Shown here piece by piece: positions 1-8,621 of a stretch of 64,000 bases of DNA; the stretch's first letter is position 1, and every line of letters starts with the position of its first letter. The DNA is from Nakamurella lactea DSM 19367. Its GTDB lineage: Bacteria; Actinomycetota; Actinomycetes; Mycobacteriales; Nakamurellaceae. The position numbers and the translations under genes were made by a program. Location of the stretch: assembly GCF_000426645.1 (NCBI RefSeq), contig NZ_KE384550.1:270733-334732 (forward strand), written 5' to 3'. The notes below the pieces were generated by a model. That model saw only the letters and a program-made list of their open reading frames with translations. It searched no databases and was not told the DNA's origin.

Positions 1-716
1 GAGCGACGGAAGGCGTTGCGGACGTCCGTCACCGAGTCCGGATTCACCTCGAACCCGAAGGCCGCGGAGATCTGGCCGGCGAGGGCAGCCAGTTTGACCG
101 GCCGGGCGCCGCCGACCGGCCGCGGCCCGAGCGCCGCGGTGAGCAGCCGGTCGTGTTCCCGGACGTCCCACGGCAGTCCGGCGAAGCCCATCTCCGCGGC
201 GGCCAGACCGCTGGCCGACTCCGCCGCGACCAGCAGCCGCAAGGCGTTGTCGGAACCGATCCGCCGGTGTTGGTCGGCGATCGCCGTCGCCAGCGCCTCG
301 AGCGGGTCCACCTGTTCCGGCCCGGCGTCGCCGGACTCGAACAGACCCGGCTGCCCGTCCCTGGCCGCCGGGTCGGGATCCGTTGGGACCGTCAGCCCGC
401 GGGCCCTGGCGTGCACGGCGGCGGCTGACGAAGGTTCCCCCGAGCGCCCGTCACGGGCCAGCAGGATCCGTTCGGTGAGGGTCACGTCGTGCGATCGCCG
501 CACCGGGCAACCGGCCGCCAGCAGGTCGGGGTAGACCCGGGCGGCGGCGTCCATCAGCCACCGCGGCCGCTCTAGCTCCGCGCCGGCCAGCCCGGCGGCG
601 TCCACCCGTCGCTCCGGGCCGGCCGCGGCGCCGTCGGGCGCGACCGGACGGAGCCGCCAATGGGCCGGTCCGCCGGTCGCAGTGGGATCGACGACCGGGC
701 TGACGGCGAGGTACAC
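1..716 (-). CDS. Bifunctional 3'-5' exonuclease/DNA polymerase (PolA-like), N-terminal part, runs off the left edge
   Basis: An open frame of about 238 codons reads leftwards off the window with no stop. It contains the stretch [20 protein letters not shown], followed by [20 protein letters not shown] and [14 protein letters not shown]. These match the actinobacterial family of DNA polymerase I-like proteins that carry a degenerate 3'-5' exonuclease domain before the polymerase fold; the polymerase domain itself lies outside the window. The start is taken as the GTG at 716 (reading [10 protein letters not shown]), 17 nt after the stop of the preceding gene; no strong ribosome binding site is visible, so an upstream non-ATG start is possible. 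The family is presumed to act in DNA synthesis or repair. Family assignment is from remembered sequence character and was not searched. Confidence 0.72.
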   Translation of the reverse strand, partial: MYLAVSPVVDPTATGGPAHWRLRPVAPDGAAAGPERRVDAAGLAGAELERPRWLMDAAARVYPDLLAAGCPVRRSHDVTLTERILLARDGRSGEPSSAAAVHARARGLTVPTDPDPAARDGQPGLFESGDAGPEQVDPLEALATAIADQHRRIGSDNALRLLVAAESASGLAAAEMGFAGLPWDVREHDRLLTAALGPRPVGGARPVKLAALAGQISAAFGFEVNPDSVTDVRNAFRR

Positions 717-733
717 CCGGTCGTTCGGCGCAC

Positions 734-1546
734 TCAGGGCACCGGCAGCACCGGCGCGCCGAACACCGCCGGATCGACCGGAGCGCTGTCCTGAGCGCCG
801 AGCCACTGCGCGTCCGTCGCGGTCAGGTAGATCTGCACCGATGTGGGGCGGTATCCGTCCTGGGTCAGTTCGGGGAACAGACCGTCCAGTCGTACCACCA
901 GCACCCGCTGGTCGAGATCGACGTCCGCGGGCACCGGCGTGTGGGTGAACAGCGACGACGACCTCATCACCTCGGCCAGTGTCGGCAGGCTGTACCGGGC
1001 GGTGACCGTCGGCCCGTTGCCGAAGCCGACCGAGCACTCGTTGACCGCCTGCCGCAGGGCCACCGTGTTCACCGCGCCGGTGGCGGTGACCGGCCAGGCG
1101 ATCGACTGGCTCTGGCAGTGCCGCAGCGGTCCGTCGATCGGGTTGGCCACCACCGGGATCGCCACCAGTTCCGGCGGCGGCGCCGGCACTGCCGCTGGTG
1201 TCCGGTCCGGGGCGTTGCTGGTGGCAGCGGGTCTGCTGGTGCTGATCACCAGGTCGGTCCGCGAGCTCGGCGACGCGGACGTCGATGTCTCGGTCACCTC
1301 GCGCAGCGCCGCGGAGTGATCCGCGCCGTGGTTCGCCGTCTGGTTGTCCGTCCGGAACGCCGCCATCGCCACCGCCGTGCTGACCACCAGCACGCAGGCG
1401 GCCATCAGCCCGCCGGCCAACCAGCCGTTGCGGCGGCGCCGGGATGCCCTGGCCCTGGCGACCTCTCGACGGACCGCCGACAGGTCGGGGACCAGCGCCT
1501 CGTCACGTCGCAGCGCCGCCCGGATCTCCTCGTCGTACTCACTCAT
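734..1546 (-). CDS. Membrane-anchored protein downstream of a SigE-family sigma factor, anti-sigma-like
   Basis: 270 aa. A charged N-terminal segment of about 40 residues ([20 protein letters not shown]) is followed by an Arg-rich stretch and one hydrophobic helix at about residues 43-63. A Ser/Thr/Pro-rich linker and a globular, presumably extracytoplasmic domain of about 150 residues follow. The gene begins 18 nt after the sigma factor stop (1565) and is almost certainly co-transcribed with it. One-pass topology next to an ECF-type sigma gene suggests an anti-sigma or signal-sensing partner, but no HxxxCxxC zinc motif is present, so this is inferred from context and not from a domain. I do not recognise the extracellular domain. 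Confidence 0.7.
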   Translation of the reverse strand: MSEYDEEIRAALRRDEALVPDLSAVRREVARARASRRRRNGWLAGGLMAACVLVVSTAVAMAAFRTDNQTANHGADHSAALREVTETSTSASPSSRTDLVISTSRPAATSNAPDRTPAAVPAPPPELVAIPVVANPIDGPLRHCQSQSIAWPVTATGAVNTVALRQAVNECSVGFGNGPTVTARYSLPTLAEVMRSSSLFTHTPVPADVDLDQRVLVVRLDGLFPELTQDGYRPTSVQIYLTATDAQWLGAQDSAPVDPAVFGAPVLPVP

Positions 1547-1564
1547 CGGTTCGCCGCCGCTCGC

Positions 1565-2104
1565 TCACCCGAACTCACCCGCCGTCATCCCCGCAGTGAC
1601 GGCCGATTCCCGCAGCCCGGCGAGGGCGCGGGAGACCAGGGTGCGGACCGCGCCGACACTGGCGCCCAGTTCGGCACCGATCTGCACGTCGTCAAGGCCG
1701 AGGTAATAGCGCAGCACCACGGCGGCCCGTTGCCGCGGCGGAAGTTGCTCGAGCAGTCGGTGGATCTGATCCCGGTCGCCGACCCTGATCGACAGGTCAG
1801 GGCTCACCCCGTCCAGTACCGACTCGTCGTCGGTCGGATCGGTGCGCCGACGGGCCGCGCGACGCCGGTCGGAGAGGAACGTGGTGACCACGATCCGCCG
1901 GACGTAGGCGGTCGGATGGTCCATCTCGCCGATCCGGTCCCAGCGGGCGGAGGCCAGGATCAGCGCATCGGTCAGCACGTCGTGGGCGAGCTGACGGTCG
2001 CCGGTCAGGACCGCGGCGAACCGGCCGAGCGGCGCGAGCTCGACGGCAAGGAAATGCTCGAACTGCACAGCGGCCACCCCGTCTCCGTCCTTCGCCGAAT
2101 ACAC
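1565..2104 (-). CDS. RNA polymerase sigma factor, ECF, SigE (sigma-70 SigE) family
   Basis: 179 aa, the usual size for this family. Region 2 covers about residues 14-80: [20 protein letters not shown], then [18 protein letters not shown] and [17 protein letters not shown]. The DNA-binding region 4 covers about 115-168 ([20 protein letters not shown], then an [18 protein letters not shown] helix-turn-helix). The short linker and the absence of region 3 identify an ECF-type factor, and the SigE family is typical of actinomycetes. The next gene encodes a one-pass membrane protein. The gene diverges from fadE5 with 93 bp between the two starts, so both promoters share that gap. The target regulon cannot be read from the window. 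Confidence 0.88.
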   Translation of the reverse strand: MYSAKDGDGVAAVQFEHFLAVELAPLGRFAAVLTGDRQLAHDVLTDALILASARWDRIGEMDHPTAYVRRIVVTTFLSDRRRAARRRTDPTDDESVLDGVSPDLSIRVGDRDQIHRLLEQLPPRQRAAVVLRYYLGLDDVQIGAELGASVGAVRTLVSRALAGLRESAVTAGMTAGEFG

Positions 2105-2141
2105 CCACCAGAATTACACCCGATGACGAGCTCCTTGCGAA

Positions 2142-2182
2142 GGTTACTGGCGAGTAATAACCTGGTTGTACCAGCCAGTAAC
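2142..2182. promoter_or_regulatory. Palindromic operator upstream of fadE5, probably for a TetR-type repressor
   Basis: The arms GTTACTGGC (2143-2151) and GCCAGTAAC (2174-2182) form a perfect 9-bp inverted repeat with a 22-nt spacer. The left arm lies inside a second symmetric element: GGTTA (2142-2146) pairs with TAACC (2158-2162), and TTACT (2144-2148) with AGTAA (2153-2157). The block ends 5 nt before the GGAGG ribosome binding site of fadE5. Symmetric elements of this kind in front of acyl-CoA dehydrogenase genes are usually TetR-family operators; no TetR gene is adjacent, so the regulator would act from elsewhere. Confidence 0.6.
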
Positions 2183-2197
2183 TTATGGAGGCCCGCA

Positions 2198-4060
2198 ATG
2201 AGCCACTACCGTCCGAATCTGCGCGACCTGGAGTTCAACCTGTTCGAGGTGTTCGAGTCCGGCAGCCGACTGGGCACCGGACCGTTCACCGAGATGGATC
2301 CGGACACCGCCAGGGGCGTGCTGCGTGAGTTGTCCGCAGTGGCCACCGGCCCGCTCGCCGAGTCCTTCGTCGACGCCGACCGCAACCCACCGGTGTACGA
2401 CCCGAAGACCTACTCGGTGGCCATGCCCGAGTCGTTCAAGGCCTCGTTCAAGGCCATGATGGACGGCGAATGGTGGCGGCTGGAGCTGCCCTCCGAACTC
2501 GGCGGCTACGGCGCCTCGCCGTCCCTGCGGTGGGCGGCGGCCGAGCTGATCCTCGGCGCCAACCCGGCCCTGTTCATGTACGCCGGCGGGCCCAACTTCG
2601 GCAAGATTCTCTACCAGCTGGGCACCGCGGACCAGCAGACGCTGGCCAAGCTGATGATCGACAACGGCTGGGGCTCCACCATGGTGCTCACCGAGCCGGA
2701 TGCCGGCTCGGACGTCGGCGCCGGCCGGACCAAGGCGATCAAGCAGGCCGACGGCAGCTGGCACCTCGAGGGCGTCAAGCGGTTCATCACCTCGGCCGAG
2801 CACGACATGACCGACAACATCGTGCACCTGGTGCTGGCCCGGCCCGAGGGCGAGGGCGTCGAGGCCCGGCCAGGCACCAAGGGCCTGAGCCTGTTCGTGG
2901 TACCGAAGTTCCACGTCGACCTGGCCACCGGCGAACTCGGCGAGCGCAACGGCGTCTTCGTCACCGGCGTCGAGCACAAGATGGGCCTGAAGGCCTCCAC
3001 CACCTGCGAACTGAGCTTCGGCCAGAACGGCGTACCGGCCGTCGGCACCCTGGTCGGCGACGTGCACGACGGCATCAGGCAGATGTTCAACATCATCGAG
3101 TACGCCCGGATGATGGTCGGCACCAAGGCGATCGCCACCCTGTCCACCGGCTACCTGAACGCCCTTGAGTACGCCAAGGAGCGGGTGCAGGGCGCCGACC
3201 TGACCCGCAACACGGACAAGACCGCACCGCGGGTGACGATCATCCACCACCCTGATGTCCGACGGATCCTGATGCGGCAGAAGGCTTATGCCGAGGGTCT
3301 GCGGGCCGTGTACTTCTACACCGCGGACGTCCAGGACCGGATCGCCTTGGGCGCCGAGGACGCTGCCGAAACGTCCATTGATGCCCTGGTCAAGATCAAC
3401 GACCTGCTGCTTCCGGTGGTCAAGGGCGTCGGCTCGGAGCGGGCGTACGAGAACCTGGCCCTGTCGCTGCAGACCTTCGGCGGGTCCGGCTACACCCAGG
3501 ACTACCCGATCGAGCAGTACATCCGGGACGCCAAGATCGACACCCTGTACGAGGGCACCACAGCGATCCAGGCCCAGGACTTCTTCTTCCGCAAGATCGT
3601 CAGGGACAACGGCGCCGCGCTCGGCGCGGTGGCCAGGGAGATCGGCTCGTTCCTGGAGACGACCGGCTCGCAGGCCGCCGACGGTCGGCTGAAGAACGAG
3701 CTGGCGCTGCTGACGACCGCACTCACCGACGTGCAGGCGATGATCGGTGCGCTGGTGGGCTACACGATGGCCTCGACCACCGAACCCGCGAGCCTGTACA
3801 AGGTCGGCGAGCACGCGGTGTCGCTGCTGATGAGCGTCGGCGACCTGCTGATCGGCTACCTGCTGCTGCGGCAGGCCGTCGTCGCCCAGACGGCGCTGGA
3901 CGAGGGCACCGCCGCGCCGGCCGACCGGGACTTCTACGCCGGCAAGCTCGCGGTGGCGAACTGGTTCGCCCGCAACGTGCTTCCGGAGCTGACCGCCCGC
4001 CGGGTCGTCGTCGAAGCCGCCGACAGCTCGCTGATGGACATCCCGGAGGCTGCCTTCTGA
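2198..4060 (+). CDS. fadE5: Acyl-CoA dehydrogenase, FadE5 type
   Basis: 620 aa. It begins [20 protein letters not shown] after a GGAGG at 2187-2191; the reading frame is open far upstream but this ATG matches the family start. It resembles mycobacterial FadE5 over its whole length: a long N-terminal region ([14 protein letters not shown]), the FAD-contact segment [13 protein letters not shown] at about residues 162-174, the phrase [20 protein letters not shown], and the C-terminal segment [20 protein letters not shown] that carries the catalytic glutamate at about residue 450. It performs the first, FAD-dependent dehydrogenation in beta-oxidation of fatty acyl-CoA in the cytoplasm. It is monocistronic, with a palindromic operator directly upstream. 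Confidence 0.95.
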   Translation: MSHYRPNLRDLEFNLFEVFESGSRLGTGPFTEMDPDTARGVLRELSAVATGPLAESFVDADRNPPVYDPKTYSVAMPESFKASFKAMMDGEWWRLELPSELGGYGASPSLRWAAAELILGANPALFMYAGGPNFGKILYQLGTADQQTLAKLMIDNGWGSTMVLTEPDAGSDVGAGRTKAIKQADGSWHLEGVKRFITSAEHDMTDNIVHLVLARPEGEGVEARPGTKGLSLFVVPKFHVDLATGELGERNGVFVTGVEHKMGLKASTTCELSFGQNGVPAVGTLVGDVHDGIRQMFNIIEYARMMVGTKAIATLSTGYLNALEYAKERVQGADLTRNTDKTAPRVTIIHHPDVRRILMRQKAYAEGLRAVYFYTADVQDRIALGAEDAAETSIDALVKINDLLLPVVKGVGSERAYENLALSLQTFGGSGYTQDYPIEQYIRDAKIDTLYEGTTAIQAQDFFFRKIVRDNGAALGAVAREIGSFLETTGSQAADGRLKNELALLTTALTDVQAMIGALVGYTMASTTEPASLYKVGEHAVSLLMSVGDLLIGYLLLRQAVVAQTALDEGTAAPADRDFYAGKLAVANWFARNVLPELTARRVVVEAADSSLMDIPEAAF

Positions 4061-4079
4061 GTCGTCGTGGACCCGGCGG

Positions 4080-5576
4080 TCAGCGGGAGTCCAGGTGCTG
4101 GTGGTTGCAGTAGTCGGAGAACCGCAGCATCCCGGCCGGGACCGGTGCATGGGCGGACCCCGGGCAGTTCACCTGCCCGGCCCCGCCCCCGCTGGTGATG
4201 GCTGACGCGACGTAGCTGAGGAACTCCGCGTCCAGGGCGCGGTTGTCGCCGCTTTCGTAGGAGTGCCAGTTGGTGTGCCGCCCGGTCGCCGGGTCGACAA
4301 CGGTGTTGAAGTCGACCGCCTTGCCCTTCGGGTGATATCCCGAATCGCAGCTGTGCCCGGACACCATGTTGTTGATGAACACCTGGTACTTGTCGGTGGC
4401 CTTGACGATCGACGTCAACATCTTGGGATCGAGGTAGACCGACCCGCCACAGCTGGTGACGGCCCGGCCGGCGGCGGTGACCTGCAGATCCGACTTCGCC
4501 CCGCTGAGCCCGGTCAACCGGCCGCCCCAACGCGCCAGCAGCGTCTTGGCCAACGTCACCCTGGTCGGTGCCGGCGGCGGCGGTGGGCTCGGCTTCGGGT
4601 AGATGGCACCTGTCGCGGTTGTCCAGGTGCAGCAAGGGCTTCCGACGTTCTGGATGTGCAGACGTCGGTCGGGGCCCGAGGTCACCACCTTGCCGGCGGA
4701 GCCGTCCCAGAACGAGCCGGGAGTGCCGATCGCCGAACCGCCGAGCCGGCCGGGTGCCGACCAGGCGCGATGGCTGTAGCTGATCCGATAGACCTGCCGG
4801 TTCGTGCCGACCGCCATCACCCGCCAGTTCAGCGAGTCCAGCCGGACGGCGGTGATGCCGCCCGCGAAACTCCCCTGGCCGATGACGTGCCAGCCGGCCC
4901 AGGCGCCCCCGGAGAAGGTCCGCTGCTCGATCTTGCGGTCCGTGCGGACCGCGAACAGGTCGAATCGATGCGCCGCCGGTTGGTAGACCAGCGACACGTT
5001 GCCCCTGATCCCCGTTCCCATGCCGACCGTCGACCAGCTGCCGCCCAAGGGGTGCTTGGCGTGCAGGACCGCGCCACCGGACCCGGCACCGAACAGATGA
5101 AGGGCGCCGTTGCGATCCCGGATGGCCGACAGGGCGCCGGTGAACCCGCGAACGCCGGTCGACGTCCACCCGCGCCATTTCCCGCCGACGAAACTGCGCA
5201 GCATCACGGTGCCGGACTTCGACACCGCGAGCACGTCGAACCGGTGGTCGGACGCCCGGTAGATCACCGCGGGCGCCCCCTTGAACGACCCGCCCAGCGA
5301 TTCCGGCCCGGACCAGGACGCCCGTTTGATCTGCTGGTAGATCTGCCCGTTCGAGGCGATCGCGAACGATCGCCAGGTGCCGTCCTTCACCTTGATGACG
5401 GAGACCCCGGCGGCATCCCCGTAGACCGGCGTCGTGGCCGCCACCGCGGCGCTCGCGGTCACCGCGTACGCGGCTTGGGCGGCCACCGGTCGCGGCGACG
5501 CGGACGCGAGCCCGGGGGCCAGTAGCGCCGCGACAAGAACAGTGAGCAGGGGAACGGCAAGCCGCCGGGCAGTCAT
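4080..5576 (-). CDS. Secreted protein: beta-propeller-like N-terminal domain plus peptidase-like C-terminal domain
   Basis: 498 aa with a clear signal peptide (MTARRLAVPLLTVLVAALLA, Ala-rich cleavage region). Residues of about 50-320 contain repeated units around motifs such as SFAIASNGQIYQQ, VFAVRTDRKIEQR and VMAVGTNRQVYRI, as in PLL/tectonin-like propellers that often bind sugars or surfaces. After a Pro-rich linker (PKPSPPPPPAP) comes a C-terminal domain with YHPKGKAVDF and a terminal HQHLD, an arrangement (HxxGxAxD plus HxH) like that of zinc D-Ala-D-Ala peptidases and the ARB_07466-type domain. A role at the cell wall is plausible; enzymatic activity is inferred. It lies 83 bp downstream of the ROK kinase gene, on the same strand. 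Confidence 0.8.
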   Translation of the reverse strand: MTARRLAVPLLTVLVAALLAPGLASASPRPVAAQAAYAVTASAAVAATTPVYGDAAGVSVIKVKDGTWRSFAIASNGQIYQQIKRASWSGPESLGGSFKGAPAVIYRASDHRFDVLAVSKSGTVMLRSFVGGKWRGWTSTGVRGFTGALSAIRDRNGALHLFGAGSGGAVLHAKHPLGGSWSTVGMGTGIRGNVSLVYQPAAHRFDLFAVRTDRKIEQRTFSGGAWAGWHVIGQGSFAGGITAVRLDSLNWRVMAVGTNRQVYRISYSHRAWSAPGRLGGSAIGTPGSFWDGSAGKVVTSGPDRRLHIQNVGSPCCTWTTATGAIYPKPSPPPPPAPTRVTLAKTLLARWGGRLTGLSGAKSDLQVTAAGRAVTSCGGSVYLDPKMLTSIVKATDKYQVFINNMVSGHSCDSGYHPKGKAVDFNTVVDPATGRHTNWHSYESGDNRALDAEFLSYVASAITSGGGAGQVNCPGSAHAPVPAGMLRFSDYCNHQHLDSR

Positions 5577-5659
5577 CTACTGGAGTCCTCAAGATCGTTC
5601 GTCGGGAACGACCAGTACAACGGCTCGGCGAGCCTGACGCAAAACGGCCGCTCAGAGTG

Positions 5660-6592
5660 CTATGCGCCCTGGCCGATTACTCCCGTTTCGTCCCGGATGC
5701 CCGCCACCAGCTCGGCCGCACCGACGATCGGCGCATCGTTGCCCAGGGCCGCCACCACCACCGGAACCCGCTCGAGCGGCTCCAGCACCGCATCCAGGAA
5801 CGCCGACCTGGTCGGACCGAGAAAGGCGTCACCGATCTGGGCGACGCCACCACCGACCACCACTGCATCGACGTCGATCGCCGTCGCCAGTCCCGCCAGG
5901 GCCGCGCCGAGCACCCGGCCGGCGTCGGCGATGGTCTCGCGGGCGAGCTCGTCACCGCCGTGCATCAGGTCGGCCACCTCGGTGAGCCGGACATCACGGC
6001 GCCCGCTGCGCCGGCTGTACTCGGCGGCGATCGCCGGGCCGGCCGCGACCGCCTCGAGATGGTCCCACCGACCGCAGCCGCAGGGCAGCGCGCCGGGTCC
6101 CGGCACCAACAGGTGGGCGATCTCGCCGGCGGTGCCGTGGGCACCGTGCGCGATCTCACCATCGAACACCAGTCCGCCGCCGACGCCGGTGCCGATGGAG
6201 GCCACCAGCAACCGGTCGAAACCGACGCCGGCGCCGTGTCTGGCCTCGCCGAGCGCCGTCACCCTGACATCGTTGTCAACAGCCACCGGCAGGCCGTGGG
6301 CCGCCCGGACCGGCCCCGCAACGTCCGTGCCGCCCCAGCCGGGCAGGGTGTCGCCGTCCTGCAGGACGATGCCGTTCACAGTGTCGATCACGCCCTTGGC
6401 GCCGAGCCCGATAGCGGCCAGGGCGTAGCGCGTCGACACCTCACCGATCAGGTCCACCACTTCGGCCATCACGTCCGAGCCGCGTCCGGTCCGCGGGGTC
6501 TCGCGCCGGAACCTGGCGAGGATGCGACCGGCGTCGTCGACCACCCCAGCAGCGATCTTGGTTCCGCCGATGTCCACCCCGAGCCGGTTCAC
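5660..6592 (-). CDS. ROK-family sugar kinase, glucokinase-like
   Basis: 310 aa. The N-terminus has the phosphate-binding signature GVDIGGTKIAAGVVDDAGRI. The catalytic region PVAVDNDVRVTALGEARHGA and the second phosphate motif IGTGVGGGLVFDG follow. The zinc-site region reads GEIAH and then CGCGRWDHLE at about residues 168-180. Most ROK kinases have CxCGxxGC; here the last Cys is His, which could still bind zinc. The length is normal for glucokinase or N-acetyl-sugar kinases; the exact hexose is not determinable. The gene diverges from the nitronate monooxygenase gene with only 32 bp between the starts, so the two promoters must overlap each other or the genes. Confidence 0.87.
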   Translation of the reverse strand: MNRLGVDIGGTKIAAGVVDDAGRILARFRRETPRTGRGSDVMAEVVDLIGEVSTRYALAAIGLGAKGVIDTVNGIVLQDGDTLPGWGGTDVAGPVRAAHGLPVAVDNDVRVTALGEARHGAGVGFDRLLVASIGTGVGGGLVFDGEIAHGAHGTAGEIAHLLVPGPGALPCGCGRWDHLEAVAAGPAIAAEYSRRSGRRDVRLTEVADLMHGGDELARETIADAGRVLGAALAGLATAIDVDAVVVGGGVAQIGDAFLGPTRSAFLDAVLEPLERVPVVVAALGNDAPIVGAAELVAGIRDETGVIGQGA

Positions 6593-6624
6593 AACAGCCC
6601 AATCTACCGGGGGACAATCGGCCG

Positions 6625-7593
6625 ATGAACACCTGGCTCACCGAGCAGTTCGACCTGACCGTGCCCGTGGTCTGCGCCCCGATGGCCGGAGTGGCCGGCG
6701 GACGGCTGGCCGCCGCCGTCAGTGCGGCAGGGGCGCTCGGCATGATCGGCGTCCGACCGGGCGCCACCATCGACTGGCTGGACGAACAACTCGCCGTGGC
6801 TGCCGCCGGCAGCCGGCCGTTCGGAGTCGGCCTGATCGGCTGGGGCGTCGAGGAGGGCGATCCGTTGCTGGCCAGGGTGATCGCCGCGCGCCCGGCGCTG
6901 GTCTCGATCAGTTTCGGTGACATCACCGATCACGTGGCGCCGCTGCACGACGCCGGGATCGTGGTGGCGGCGCAGGCCGGCAATCTGGACGAGGCGCTGG
7001 CCGCCGACGCCGTCGGCGTCGATCTGATCGTCGCCAGGGGCTCGGAGGGCGGCGGGCACGGCCGCAACGAGATCGCCACACTGCCGCTGCTGCAGCAGGT
7101 GCTGGACGCGGTGGACACCCCGGTGCTGGCCGCGGGTGGTATCGGTACCCGGCGTGGGCTGGCCGCGGTGCTGGCGGCCGGCGCCGAGGGCGGCTGGATC
7201 GGGACCGCGTTCATGACCTGCCCGGAGTCGGACGCGCCCGCCGAGTCCCGGCACGCAGTCTTGGATGCCGATGCCGGCGACACCGTCTACTCCCGGGTGT
7301 TCGACCTGGTCCAGGGGGTGCCGTGGCCGGCCGAGTTCGGCGGTCGGTCGCTGGTCAACGAAGTGACCCGGATGTGGGCGGGGCGGGAGGACGAACTGGC
7401 CGCCGGCGGCCCCGCGGTGGTGGCGTTGGGCGATCAGGTGCGGTCCGCGAAGGCGGCCGGTGATGCTGCCTTCGCGCCGGTCTACGCCGGCCAGGCAGCC
7501 GGCCTGGTGGAGACCTCACGGCCGGCATCCGAGGTGGTGGCGGATCTGGCCGGGGCTGACGCGCTGCTCACCAGGTGGGCCCGGACCTGCTGA
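6625..7593 (+). CDS. Nitronate monooxygenase / NPD-family flavoprotein
   Basis: 322 aa TIM-barrel flavoprotein. Diagnostic segments are VPVVCAPMAGVAGGRLAAAV at the N-terminus, LIVARGSEGGGHGR in the middle (the conserved GGH region that holds the catalytic histidine), and VLAAGGIGTRRGLAAVLAAG followed by GTAFMTCPES for FMN phosphate binding. The family oxidises alkyl nitronates such as propionate-3-nitronate with oxygen and FMN; related members act as enoyl-ACP reductases, which is less likely at this length. It appears to be a single-gene unit that ends at the strong hairpin at 7609-7654. Confidence 0.88.
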   Translation: MNTWLTEQFDLTVPVVCAPMAGVAGGRLAAAVSAAGALGMIGVRPGATIDWLDEQLAVAAAGSRPFGVGLIGWGVEEGDPLLARVIAARPALVSISFGDITDHVAPLHDAGIVVAAQAGNLDEALAADAVGVDLIVARGSEGGGHGRNEIATLPLLQQVLDAVDTPVLAAGGIGTRRGLAAVLAAGAEGGWIGTAFMTCPESDAPAESRHAVLDADAGDTVYSRVFDLVQGVPWPAEFGGRSLVNEVTRMWAGREDELAAGGPAVVALGDQVRSAKAAGDAAFAPVYAGQAAGLVETSRPASEVVADLAGADALLTRWARTC

Positions 7594-7608
7594 GTCCAGA
7601 CATGAAAT

Positions 7609-7654
7609 GACCCCGAGTCGCTACCAGGTCGGGGTCCGGTAGCGATCCGGGGTC
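7609..7654. terminator. Bidirectional hairpin terminator
   Basis: Arms 7609-7625 (GACCCCGAGTCGCTACC) and 7638-7654 (GGTAGCGATCCGGGGTC) pair over 17 positions with one 2-nt internal mismatch and a 12-nt loop. The hairpin lies between a forward gene ending at 7593 and a reverse gene ending at 7757, so it can serve both. No U-tract is present, as is common in actinobacteria. Confidence 0.75.
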
Positions 7655-7756
7655 GCTCTGTATATCGGCACTGGGGCCGGATTCGTTACAGGTCTTCTTG
7701 AGAACTCATGAACGAATCCGAAAACCCCAGGTCGATGGGGGGGTGTGACCGTGAGA

Positions 7757-7900
7757 TCAGCGCAGGATGTCCTGGCGCTGGGCAATCACCAGCAGCTCGT
7801 CGCGCATCGCGGGCGATGCGTTCTCGATGGCGCGGCTCAGCGCACGGCGGTTGCGGTTGAACTCACGGTGGTCGCGGAGAACCTTCGCGAGGCGGCTCAT
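7757..7900 (-). CDS. Small basic protein of 47 aa, actinobacterial conserved-looking
   Basis: The frame encodes MSRLAKVLRDHREFNRNRRA followed by a short amphipathic region (SPAMRDELLVIAQRQDILR). An AGAAGGA ribosome binding site lies about 10 nt before the ATG, and the codon use fits the neighbours. It resembles small Arg-rich proteins of unknown function seen in actinobacterial genomes; I know of no assigned role. Helical, charged character and lack of a signal peptide suggest a cytoplasmic protein, possibly nucleic-acid or protein binding. It has its own upstream gap (7901-8072) for a promoter and ends facing the terminator at 7609-7654. Confidence 0.7.
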   Translation of the reverse strand: MSRLAKVLRDHREFNRNRRALSRAIENASPAMRDELLVIAQRQDILR

Positions 7901-8072
7901 GGTCTTCAGTCCTTCTGGTCATTCGTGACGTGGCCGGCTGTTCCCCGGTGGAACCCTCTTCGGCGCCGTCACCTTGTATGACGTCCATTGAACCCGAATT
8001 GTTCCCCATTCGCACGCGATCGTCCGGTGAAGCCGATCACATGCCGGTGATCGTCCGGCCCTGTATCGAAAT

Positions 8073-8621
8073 CTACCGGACGATCGCCGGTCGAGTCCGC
8101 AGGTCCGGCGATCCGTGTGCCGGACCCCGCATCGCGGCCTGGCTCTCGCGTATCCGACCGACCGCACGATGGGCCAGCCCGCGCACAGAGGTGGTCCGGC
8201 AACCAAGGATCTCGGCGATCTTGTCGTCCGGGAGGTCTTCCAGGTAGCGCAGGGTCAACACGGCCCGCTGCTTCGACGGCAGCCCGGCGAGCAGTGCGAG
8301 TACCTCGTCGCGGCTGCAGACGTCATCGGCGATGTCCGGCCGCCCGGTGTCGAAGCGATCCTGACGGGTGTCGGTCACCCATTCGGTTGCCCGGCGACGC
8401 CGGGCCAGCCCGAGGAACCGATTGATCAGGATGCGCCGGGCGTAGGCGTCGGTGTGTTCCGCCACGGACACCCGGTGCCACTTGACCATCACCGCGGCCA
8501 GCGCGTCTTGCACCAGGTCCTCGGCATCCGCCTTGTTGCCGGCCAGCCCGTAGGCCAGTCGCAACAACCGGGGAGCGGCGTCCCGGACGTACTCGGCCGC
8601 CGCCGGGTCGACGCCGGTCAC
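8073..8621 (-). CDS. RNA polymerase sigma factor, SigE family
   Basis: 182 aa from a GTG at 8621. Region 2 is APRLLRLAYGLAGNKADAED, then LVQDALAAVMVKWHRVSVAE and AYARRILINRFLGLARRRR. Region 4 is LLAGLPSKQRAVLTLRYLED and a DDKIAEILGCRTTSVRGLAHRA helix-turn-helix, quoted here in part only. The start codon overlaps the stop of the upstream membrane-protein gene as GTGA (8618-8621), so the two are translationally coupled. The longer in-frame reading up to 9005 lies inside the neighbouring gene and is rejected as the start. The order is reversed relative to the usual sigma-then-anti-sigma arrangement. Confidence 0.86.
   Translation of the reverse strand: MTGVDPAAAEYVRDAAPRLLRLAYGLAGNKADAEDLVQDALAAVMVKWHRVSVAEHTDAYARRILINRFLGLARRRRATEWVTDTRQDRFDTGRPDIADDVCSRDEVLALLAGLPSKQRAVLTLRYLEDLPDDKIAEILGCRTTSVRGLAHRAVGRIRESQAAMRGPAHGSPDLRTRPAIVR

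Noticed and set aside
941-2197. Upstream in-frame extension of the fadE5 reading frame to 941
   Set aside because: It crosses the sigma-factor and membrane-protein genes on the other strand, has shadow-like composition, and the ATG at 2198 has an ideal ribosome binding site and the family N-terminus.
2183-4150. 655-codon open frame antisense to fadE5
   Set aside because: GC-rich third-position bias leaves the antisense frame open; the protein is His/Gln/Val-rich with no recognisable domain.
5660-6592. ROK kinase as evidence for a sialic-acid (Nan) pathway together with the DHDPS-like gene
   Set aside because: The kinase lies 55 kb from the aldolase and has no IclR-type operator, and no nanE or sialidase of the usual type is present.
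7601-7610. TGAAATGA resembling an operator half site
   Set aside because: No symmetric partner; it lies past the end of a gene beside a terminator.
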